Shown here: in pieces, positions 50,514-57,635 of the stretch
Position numbering within the stretch: position 1 is the stretch's first letter
Layout: every line of letters begins with the position of its first letter
Assembly: GCA_019239895.1 (NCBI GenBank)
Contig: JAFAZH010000033.1
Coordinates: forward strand, 1-64,000
Length of the DNA stretch: 64,000 bases
Reading direction: 5' to 3'
From: Abditibacteriaceae bacterium
GTDB taxonomy: Bacteria; Armatimonadota; Abditibacteriia; Abditibacteriales; Abditibacteriaceae
Program-made: the position numbers and the translations under genes
The notes under the pieces: generated by a model
What the model was told of the DNA's origin: nothing
Database searches by the model: none
The model's input: only the letters and a program-made list of their open reading frames with translations

Positions 50514-53210
50514 ATGTCCCTCACCTCATCTCTATTGACTCTCGCTGTGGCTGTGCTGCTGACTGTCAGTGCCACTTTAGCTCAAGAAGCACCCAAGTTT
50601 GACTTCACCCAGGCACCCGACCGGCAAGGTTGGCAAGCAGCGCATGATGTTGGCCCATTGGAGGGTAATGCAGCAGGCTTAGTGGTTTCTATCACGGGCA
50701 GTGATCCTTATATTATTGGCCCGGCGCGAGATTACCCGGCTGGCGTTCCCCTCTGGCTGCATCTGCGGCTCAAGTCGGAGCAGGCGGGGACGGGGCAAGT
50801 ATTCTATTTTCATGATGCCCCCACCGAAGAGAATTCAGTGCATTTTCCAGCCCAGGCGGGAGTGTGGCAGGAAGTGCGCCTGCCCCTGCCCGCTTTAGGC
50901 CCTGGCTATCACCTGCGTCTTGACCCGCCTGGCACGAGCGGCCAAGCGATCATCAGTTCTATTCGCTCTGAGCCGCGTGTGCTCTTGCAAGAGCCGACCT
51001 GGCCCGCACCCATCACTCCGCTCTGTCTCAGCCCCACGGGCAAAACTCTTTCGCTTCAGTCCAGCGAGTTGAGCCTTATACATGGCACAGGCGGACTCGG
51101 AGATTTTCGAGTTAATGTCGCAGGCAAACCGATGGCCGCCGGTTTTCATCATTTTCTTATTGGTTACATGATGGGCAAAACGGTGCGCTGGATAGATGCC
51201 CTCAATGCAACACAAAATTCGCGCGCCCCTGAAATCCGTGCCACGAGGCGCAGTTTGCAAGCCATCACCAATTTGCGCGACCCTGATGGTGCGCTCTGGC
51301 AGTTCCGACAAAACTTCACCCCTGGCAAGATCACAGGCACCATTGACGTAGTGACAGAAGTCACCGTAGATCACGACCGTGAAGTCGTTTTTCTCCCGAT
51401 GTTTATGTTACTGCCGGGGGTGCAGTCGTTTGGAGAAAGCAAGGGACAGGGGCTATTTGCTGGCTTGGAGTATCTGGACAACGAGCCAAGCAGTTCCGAG
51501 GCTGATATCATTGGCCCGGCTTCCAGACGCCAGGTACCCGATTCGCTCAAGATTACCTTGCCCTTAATGGCGATTCAGGCGGATAATCGCTATGTTGGCC
51601 TGAGTTGGGAAGCCCAACCAACTTTCAGCGCCGTCTTTGATTCTCCAGACCGCCTGTTTAAGTCCCAGGGGCATGTCATGGGCGTGCTATTTCCCGGCTC
51701 AGATGGCACGAATCGGGTGGAGGGCAACCTGCTACCTTATCAGGGAGAACTGCTCAAGAGTAAGCGCCCCCTGACACTGCGAGCCACAATTATGGGCGGA
51801 CGGGGCAACAGCGTCATTTCCGCCATGCAGCAATACGTGCAAATGCGCGGTTTACCACCCGTGCCCAATATTGGCATGAGCCAGCAGGATTATGTAGCCC
51901 TCGCCGCAGGCGGCTGGCTCGACTCCAAAATCCGCGAGGGCGATACTTTTCGCCATGCCTACTGGCCCGGCTTTGAGCCGCATCCTGCCGCCGATGCCCC
52001 GATGCTGATGGAGTGGTTAGCCCACCAAACGACAGATGCACAGCTTGCCGCAAGATTACACCAAGTCGCTCAATCCGCTCTTGCCAAAGTCGGCCCGCAG
52101 GATTACAACTTCGCGGCCATTTCGCATGTCACGTACCCGGCCCCGGCTCTTATCTATGGGTATGTCGAGGAAAATGCGGCGCGCGCCGAAGAGAGTGCCC
52201 GCAATACTTTAAAGCAGTTTACCCCCGATGGCCGGATTCTCTACCAGGTGCGTGAGGGCCATCCTAATTACGGCAAAACGCACTTTGCCCCGGATGCCAA
52301 TGGTCTCACCGCCCAGGCGGTGTGGAGTGTGTTAGACGGGGCCAGCATCTCTGGCAATCGGGAATTGATTGAGGCTGGTCTACGCCAACTGCGCGCTCTG
52401 GATAAATTCACCAATACCGCGCCGCGTGGCGCTCAGACCTGGGAAGTACCACTGCATACCCCCGACATTTTAGCCTCCGCCTATCTGGTGCGAGCTTATA
52501 CCAGAGGGTATGAACTTACGGGCGACCAACACTTTCTGGATCAAGCTCGCTACTGGGCTTGGACGGGAGTGCCGTTCATTTATCTCATTAATCCCATAGG
52601 GCAGCGCGTTGGGCTTTATGGCACTATCGCCGTGTTAGGTGCCACCAACTGGCAGGCTCCCGTTTGGATGGGCTTACCAGTGCAGTGGTGCGGCCTGGTT
52701 TATTCCGATGCCCTCTATCGGCTCTTACCTTACGACTCCACCGGCCCGTGGCAACGCCTGGCCGATGGCATTACGGCCACGGGCATTCAATTCACCTGGC
52801 CGCGTAGTGATACTGCCCGTCAAGGATTATTACCAGATTCTTATGTCCTGCGGCCTCAACTCAGCGATGGCCCAGCGATTAACCCTGGCACGGTGCAAAC
52901 CAATGCCATTCGTCTTTTAAAAGGCCCGGTACTCTACGGCTTCCATGCCTTTCGCACTGCTGGTTTACTGCTTCATGCCCCTAGTGCAATTACGGTCACA
53001 CAGGAAGATAAGCAGCATATTGCCTTCTCCGTTCACGGCTGGATAGACCAACCTTATTACCTGCTGCTGAACGGGTTTAACCACGCCCCTCATGTTCGCA
53101 TTAATGGGCAGGCAGTATCGCTCTCCACGACCCATCAATATAATGAGGATAAAGGACGGTTGGTTTTAAGGGTTCAGGGCAATCCGACTATTGAAATTAG
53201 CTTGACCTAA
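50514..53210 (+). CDS. Large exported protein, possible (alpha/alpha)-barrel carbohydrate-active enzyme
   Basis: 898 residues with a signal peptide (LAVAVLLTVSATLAQEA). Residues about 25-160 form a beta-sandwich binding domain, and about 175-440 a second beta-rich domain (VNVAGKPMAAGFHHFLIGYM). Residues 450-790 are helical, with paired-helix repeats as in (alpha/alpha)6 glycosidases and polysaccharide lyases (LMEWLAHQTTDAQLAARLHQ, ANGLTAQAVWSVLDGASISG, DQARYWAWTGVPFIY). The C-terminus is a beta-strand domain (LLNGFNHAPHVRINGQAV). I do not recognise a defined GH or PL family, and no catalytic pair is evident. It is convergent with the C39 peptidase gene, overlapping it by four bases at the stop codons. 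Confidence 0.7.
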   Translation: MSLTSSLLTLAVAVLLTVSATLAQEAPKFDFTQAPDRQGWQAAHDVGPLEGNAAGLVVSITGSDPYIIGPARDYPAGVPLWLHLRLKSEQAGTGQVFYFHDAPTEENSVHFPAQAGVWQEVRLPLPALGPGYHLRLDPPGTSGQAIISSIRSEPRVLLQEPTWPAPITPLCLSPTGKTLSLQSSELSLIHGTGGLGDFRVNVAGKPMAAGFHHFLIGYMMGKTVRWIDALNATQNSRAPEIRATRRSLQAITNLRDPDGALWQFRQNFTPGKITGTIDVVTEVTVDHDREVVFLPMFMLLPGVQSFGESKGQGLFAGLEYLDNEPSSSEADIIGPASRRQVPDSLKITLPLMAIQADNRYVGLSWEAQPTFSAVFDSPDRLFKSQGHVMGVLFPGSDGTNRVEGNLLPYQGELLKSKRPLTLRATIMGGRGNSVISAMQQYVQMRGLPPVPNIGMSQQDYVALAAGGWLDSKIREGDTFRHAYWPGFEPHPAADAPMLMEWLAHQTTDAQLAARLHQVAQSALAKVGPQDYNFAAISHVTYPAPALIYGYVEENAARAEESARNTLKQFTPDGRILYQVREGHPNYGKTHFAPDANGLTAQAVWSVLDGASISGNRELIEAGLRQLRALDKFTNTAPRGAQTWEVPLHTPDILASAYLVRAYTRGYELTGDQHFLDQARYWAWTGVPFIYLINPIGQRVGLYGTIAVLGATNWQAPVWMGLPVQWCGLVYSDALYRLLPYDSTGPWQRLADGITATGIQFTWPRSDTARQGLLPDSYVLRPQLSDGPAINPGTVQTNAIRLLKGPVLYGFHAFRTAGLLLHAPSAITVTQEDKQHIAFSVHGWIDQPYYLLLNGFNHAPHVRINGQAVSLSTTHQYNEDKGRLVLRVQGNPTIEISLT

Positions 53211-54493
53211 TCGCCATCCCAGTGGCCCAGGCGGTTTTGTGGTATCTTCGCGGTTTCGGGATAGACCAGATAAACCGTATTGTGCGAGTTGCCCCAACCG
53301 GCGATGAGATTTCGGCGTGAGAAAGTCTTGCGGACGGTTTCGCCTTTTTCTAATCTGGCCCAGGGATCATTCACGATAATATCACCTTGTTCCGTAAATC
53401 CCACGCCAACGATTAAGTGCCCAGCATCCTGACTCTCAGCTTTGCCTTTAAGCAGATCGTAAGAAACCGAGAGAATAACGGGAATACCAGCAGCAATCCA
53501 ATCTTCTATTTCGGAGACATCACTGAACCGTGTCACATAAGCGCGCACTCCAGGGAATGAGCCAGCAAAAGCGGTGTTAAAAGGCCAGTTGCCCGTGCCG
53601 CCCCAGGTTTGGTCATAGACGCTACGCGCCACCTCCGGCACATCTTTGTTTAATTCGGGCCGGTTGAGCACCTTCGACCAATGGGCCAAGTCCATTGAGA
53701 CGGAGGTGGGGCTACACCAGCCCTCACCGCCTTGATAACTCACCTGCGAGCGTTCCGGCACTGGAATCACTTTGCCCCAGGCGGCACGATTTGGCTCCAA
53801 TGGCTCATTTTTCGCTTTGCCATTGCAAAAACATAACCCCATGAACTTGAGCGACTGGCGCAAATTGTCCATACTTTGTGGCGGCGTAGCGGTCTCAGTT
53901 TGAGGTGTGCTGACACTTGATGTCGCTGCACCCACCGTCTTGACGCCTGCGGCCTGAGCGGTGGCTGCGGCTTGTGGTGCTGCGGTGCCTGTTGCGGGGT
54001 CATAGCCTAAAGTCAGGCGAATTTGCACTTGTGCGTTAGGTCGCTTCAAAACCAGAGTATCGGTGTTCACAGTACCATCCGTGTCATGCTGCCCGCTAAC
54101 ACTTGTGCGCGGGTGGCGTGCGGGGTCATCCGACCAAATTCCCATTGTATAGTACTTGGTAGTGTGGTCGGGGTAGATGCCACAAGCCTCGACTTGCAGA
54201 GAGGATGCGGGCGGCAATTGAGCGTTCCAGGACACGACCAACTCATCCCAGTCTAACGGCGCTGAGAACACAGGTGATAATAGTACCAGCTTTCCCTCTG
54301 GCGTAGTGGTGGCTGTGAAATGTGAGAAATCATGCACAGCCATGAAATGAGAAGTTGACAAATGGTTTTGCGGAGCAGGCTCTTGCTTTTGAGTTGGAGC
54401 AAAGGGGGGAACCGTATCGCTGGCCTCAGTTAAGGAGCAGGTTAACCACAAAGTTAGCATCATTCCCGCCGCTAATGCCGTATAAAAAGTCAT
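53207..54493 (-). CDS. Exported C39-family (papain-like) cysteine peptidase
   Basis: About 428 residues from ATG 54493, preferred because GAGG lies six bases upstream and a signal peptide begins there; the frame is open to 54547. Residues about 35-165 form a beta-domain, then an Ala/Thr/Gln-rich linker. The peptidase domain spans about 240-428. The catalytic residues are Cys260 in GEGWCSPTSVSM, His359 in AGHLIVGVGF and Asp376 in IVNDPWA, the order of Peptidase_C39_2 domains. The substrate is unknown; it acts outside the membrane and is not linked to a bacteriocin ABC exporter here. Confidence 0.88.
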   Translation of the reverse strand: MTFYTALAAGMMLTLWLTCSLTEASDTVPPFAPTQKQEPAPQNHLSTSHFMAVHDFSHFTATTTPEGKLVLLSPVFSAPLDWDELVVSWNAQLPPASSLQVEACGIYPDHTTKYYTMGIWSDDPARHPRTSVSGQHDTDGTVNTDTLVLKRPNAQVQIRLTLGYDPATGTAAPQAAATAQAAGVKTVGAATSSVSTPQTETATPPQSMDNLRQSLKFMGLCFCNGKAKNEPLEPNRAAWGKVIPVPERSQVSYQGGEGWCSPTSVSMDLAHWSKVLNRPELNKDVPEVARSVYDQTWGGTGNWPFNTAFAGSFPGVRAYVTRFSDVSEIEDWIAAGIPVILSVSYDLLKGKAESQDAGHLIVGVGFTEQGDIIVNDPWARLEKGETVRKTFSRRNLIAGWGNSHNTVYLVYPETAKIPQNRLGHWDGD

Positions 54494-54601
54494 TGTAAAC
54501 CTCACTGTTAATACTTTACCATTTACGGTGTGGATTGTAGACGGCATTCTATAATACGTTCAACAGAAGTATTTAAACGCCAGATGCTACAGGTGTAGTT
54601 A

Positions 54602-54710
54602 GTCATTTCGAGTGGAGCGACGTAAGGAGCGGAGTCAAGAAATCTTGCTGTTACATCTTTTAAGCATCATTAAAGATTCCTCGACTCCGCTTTGCTGCGC
54701 TCGGAATGAC
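54602..54710. repeat. Dispersed palindromic repeat (GTCATTYCGAG type)
   Basis: GTCATTTCGAGTGGAGCG at 54602 through AAATCTT at 54645 pairs with 54672-54710, with a six-base insertion in the left arm. The GTCATTCCGAGC...GGAATCT wording is a repeat class widespread in bacteria. The gene-free stretch 54494-54855 holds this element plus the upstream region of the next gene; I see nothing else there. Confidence 0.8.
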
Positions 54711-54855
54711 ACTGCTATCCGTCCGAAGAAACTTGAGTTGTGTAAGGCATTGAGCAGATACAAAAGGTAAAGCCAGAGCATCTCTTGATTCCTGCTTTCC
54801 TTACATCCTGTCTTCCTGCTAAAACAATTAAACAGACTATATCATAGAGGAAATT

Positions 54856-55869
54856 ATGGCGATACGTGTTATGCATTTTGGATTAGGCCCGATTGGTTGT
54901 GCCGTGGCGCGTCAGGTGGCGAATCGGCGCGACTTTAAGATTGTCGGTGGCATTGACGTTGATCCGGCTAAAGTCGGGCAAGATGTGGGGGATGTCATCG
55001 GCTTAGAACGTAAAGTGCGCGCGAAAGTGGCGGCTGATGCCGCCGCCGCATTAGAAACTTTAAAGCCCGATATTGTGGTGCTTTGCACTCAATCGTCTCT
55101 ATCCAGAGTGCTGCCACAAATTGAAACGATTCTCGCGGCAAAGGTGCCCATCGTATCCACCACCGAAGAGTTAGCCTATCCCACCTCCGTTAATCGTAAA
55201 TGGGCGCGGCGCATTGATGCGCTGGCTCAAGAGGCGGGAGTAGCCGTCTTAGGCACCGGGGTAAATCCCGGCTTTGTTATGGATGCGCTACCCATCACCC
55301 TGACTGGTGTTTGCGAGCGCGTAGACGCCCTTGAGATTGATCGCATCCAGGATGCACGGACGCGCCGTTTGCCCTTTCAACTTAAAATTGGTGCAGGTCT
55401 CACCCCTGAACAATTTTTGGAGAAGGTAGAGTCGGGCAGTGTGCGTCATGTCGGTTTAGCCGAGTCTATCTCGATGATCGCCGATGCAATGGGCTGGAAA
55501 TTAGAGTACATCACCGATGACATTGCACCTAAAATTGCCTCAAAACCCGTATCCAGTGAATTTCTCACTGTCAAACGGGGTCAGGTCTGCGGCATTATTC
55601 AAGATGGTATCGGCTATATCAGCGGACAGCCCCTTATCAAGCTGCACATGGAAGCCTATTTAGGCGCTCCAGAATCGTATGACGCAGTGCGCGTCACCGG
55701 ATCACCTAATTTATCTATGAAAATTGTGGGAGGCGTGGCAGGCGATGTGGCCACGGCTTCCATAGTGGTCAATTCTATCCCTAAAGTGTTAGTCGCAATG
55801 CCCGGCCTGCGCACCATGCGCGATCTGCCGATTCCATCTTATTTCGGCGGGAAGTTGTTGTCTGGGTGA
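54856..55869 (+). CDS. DapB-like NAD(P)-dependent dehydrogenase, similar to 2,4-diaminopentanoate dehydrogenase (Ord)
   Basis: A 337-residue cytoplasmic enzyme with a strong ribosome-binding site (AGAGGAAATT). The N-terminal Rossmann motif is FGLGPIGCAVARQVA, followed by GGIDVDPAKVGQD. The middle reads STTEELAYPTSVNRK and GTGVNPGFVMDALPI, as in Ord of ornithine fermentation and its relatives. Ord oxidises 2,4-diaminopentanoate, but many homologues occur in organisms without that pathway, and no ornithine aminomutase or OrtAB gene is nearby. The function is therefore left at dehydrogenase level. The gene appears monocistronic. Confidence 0.85.
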   Translation: MAIRVMHFGLGPIGCAVARQVANRRDFKIVGGIDVDPAKVGQDVGDVIGLERKVRAKVAADAAAALETLKPDIVVLCTQSSLSRVLPQIETILAAKVPIVSTTEELAYPTSVNRKWARRIDALAQEAGVAVLGTGVNPGFVMDALPITLTGVCERVDALEIDRIQDARTRRLPFQLKIGAGLTPEQFLEKVESGSVRHVGLAESISMIADAMGWKLEYITDDIAPKIASKPVSSEFLTVKRGQVCGIIQDGIGYISGQPLIKLHMEAYLGAPESYDAVRVTGSPNLSMKIVGGVAGDVATASIVVNSIPKVLVAMPGLRTMRDLPIPSYFGGKLLSG

Positions 55870-56178
55870 GAGTAGTGCGCGGTCGGCTGTGAGATGAGCC
55901 ATCACAATGCTCTCTATACCATTGGCACGCCACAATACGATGTAAAACGCATCTGTAAAATGCATAATGGCAAATTAAATGCACACAGAAATAACGGACA
56001 TTGTCAACATTCTATCACTTCATTGTAGCCCTTGAGAGGTCTTAAAAGATGCTGTGCAGTTAGGTTTCCTTGGCACCAAATTTGTGCTAAAAACGGTCGC
56101 TCTCTGAAACTGCTCACATCTTTATCTATTATTCAGGTTTTAAGTTTGATTTATTGAAGTGTTATCAGGTGACCTATT
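55870..56178. other. Gene-free upstream region of the pilin-FecR gene
   Basis: About 309 bp, AT-rich toward the right end. I see no tRNA, no c-di-GMP (GEMM) riboswitch core and no strong hairpin. A ribosome-binding site AGGTGA lies six bases before the ATG at 56179. Any promoter for the pilin-FecR and CHASE2 genes should lie here. Confidence 0.5.
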
Positions 56179-57504
56179 ATGCAAAAGTTTTTAACATCTC
56201 ATCTCCAATCGAGTGCAACTAATGCGCCCCATCCAGAGAGACAGCAGACGCGCTCTGCGCGCCGTGGCTTAAAAAAACGGCGCGGCCTGGGCCAAGGCCC
56301 ATCAAGGCGGCGTGGGCACCGGGGCTTTACCCTCGTGCAGATCACAGTTGTGCTACTTATTATCGGGGTCTTGGCAGCTCTTACCTTGAGCGTGTTTGGC
56401 CGGGGTCGCTCAATGGCGCACAAGGCCCAATGCGATGCTAAGTTGAAGGCTATCGTGATTGCCCTGGATGCTTTCCGTCAGGAACATGGGTATTATCCAG
56501 AACACCTGTCAGAATTAGTGGTGCAGAAGTATTTGGAGCCAGACGCGCTGCACTGCCCATCCGACCCGGAAGAGGGGGACTCTTACGCCCGCTTCTATGT
56601 GCATCGTGCGGCGCATGATACGGGCCTGACCGATGAGCAAAGGATAAAGCTTAATAGCAATGAGCGGCCTGTTATTGTGTGTCCCTACCATGAACAGGAA
56701 ACGGGACATGGGGGGCAGGGCTTCAAGGGTGTTTATACCGCGCAATTTGCCGCCAAGCCTGCGGTGCTTGGCTCCTCTGTAGGCACTACCATTACCCACC
56801 CGGATGGTAAGTCCGTCGCGGGTGCGGACGGCATGATCTTGCATGGGGGAGACCGTATCACCACTTCGATTAGTGGCTCAGCAGTTCTCACCTTTGCCGA
56901 CACCTCCACCTGTAGCTTAGGCGGGAACGCCGATCTCACTGTGCTTCAGTCCTTTATTGATGGACAGTCGGCTCCTCTGTATACGCTTTTGCGTCAAAGT
57001 GCTGGCACCATAACCCACCGCGTCAATCATGGCTCTAAATACGATGTGGTCACTCCCACCGCTACGGCTGGCGCATTAGGAACAGTGTTCACCATCACCA
57101 TTGACCCCGATACTGGCGGCGGTCTGCTTCAGGTCATACAAGGCACGGTTTATTTAACAACCCTGCAAAACACCGCGGGAGTTCCCGGTGCGGACATTCC
57201 AGGAGCCAGCAACCACCAGGCTAATATTCCGACTTACGATGATGACACTAACTACATTAATACCAAGACCAATGGCTCAGTAAAAGCTAATAGCAATAGC
57301 ACCAGTAATGGTAATGGCAACGGCAACGGTAATGGCAACGGTTCGAGTCCCACGCCCACACCAGCTCCAGGCCCGACCAGCACACCGTCTCCTAATCCGA
57401 CCATAGCCCCAACTCCCACACCAACTGGTTCAGGCAAGGGCAAAGGCAAAGGAAAAAAGAAAGGTGCCGATGGCGATGACAATGATGACCGCGACGATGA
57501 TTAA
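56179..57504 (+). CDS. Pseudopilin-like protein fused to a FecR domain
   Basis: 441 residues. A long basic leader (49 residues, rich in Arg and Lys) ends RRRGHRG before FTLVQITVVLLIIGVLAAL, a prepilin signal and helix in which mature position 5 is Gln instead of the usual Glu. Residues 75-165 form a GspG-like globular part (KLKAIVIALDAFRQEHGYYP). Residues about 195-330 match a FecR domain (GMILHGGDRITTSISGSAVL; GTVFTITIDPDTGGGLLQVI, QGTVYL). The tail has six NG dipeptides, a Pro/Thr stretch, GK repeats and an acidic end (DGDDNDDRDDD). The gene lies 130 bp upstream of a CHASE2-GGDEF-EAL gene; FecR and CHASE2 genes are often adjacent. It is probably a surface sensor. I know of no such fusion described. 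Confidence 0.82.
   Translation: MQKFLTSHLQSSATNAPHPERQQTRSARRGLKKRRGLGQGPSRRRGHRGFTLVQITVVLLIIGVLAALTLSVFGRGRSMAHKAQCDAKLKAIVIALDAFRQEHGYYPEHLSELVVQKYLEPDALHCPSDPEEGDSYARFYVHRAAHDTGLTDEQRIKLNSNERPVIVCPYHEQETGHGGQGFKGVYTAQFAAKPAVLGSSVGTTITHPDGKSVAGADGMILHGGDRITTSISGSAVLTFADTSTCSLGGNADLTVLQSFIDGQSAPLYTLLRQSAGTITHRVNHGSKYDVVTPTATAGALGTVFTITIDPDTGGGLLQVIQGTVYLTTLQNTAGVPGADIPGASNHQANIPTYDDDTNYINTKTNGSVKANSNSTSNGNGNGNGNGNGSSPTPTPAPGPTSTPSPNPTIAPTPTPTGSGKGKGKGKKKGADGDDNDDRDDD
57307..57342 (+). repeat. Six tandem Asn-Gly codon pairs
   Basis: A 36-bp run of the hexamer pattern AAYGGY encodes (NG)6 in the C-terminal tail of the pilin-FecR protein. Third-base changes show that the peptide, not the DNA, is kept. 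Confidence 0.8.
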
Positions 57505-57547
57505 GTAGACGCAAACGGTTAGACCTGAAACTGTCATTTTAATTGCT

Positions 57548-57585
57548 AACTTCCCTGCTTATGCTCCTGGCATAGCAGGGAAGTT
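57548..57585. terminator. Hairpin between the pilin-FecR and CHASE2 genes
   Basis: AACTTCCCTGCTTATGC pairs with GCATAGCAGGGAAGTT with one bulged base and a 5-base loop. No T run follows, so it may only partly end transcription or stabilise the upstream message. Confidence 0.5.
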
Positions 57586-57635
57586 GCATATCAATCAGGT
57601 ATCATTAAAAGAAACTATTCTCATTGGTCGTTATT

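Noticed and set aside
53207..54493. Bacteriocin-processing C39 peptidase system
   Set aside because: There is no ABC exporter domain or gene and no double-glycine leader peptide nearby; the domain is the stand-alone C39_2 type.
55870..56178. c-di-GMP riboswitch before the pilin-FecR and CHASE2 genes
   Set aside because: The region has no GEMM-type core or tetraloop-receptor pattern that I can see.
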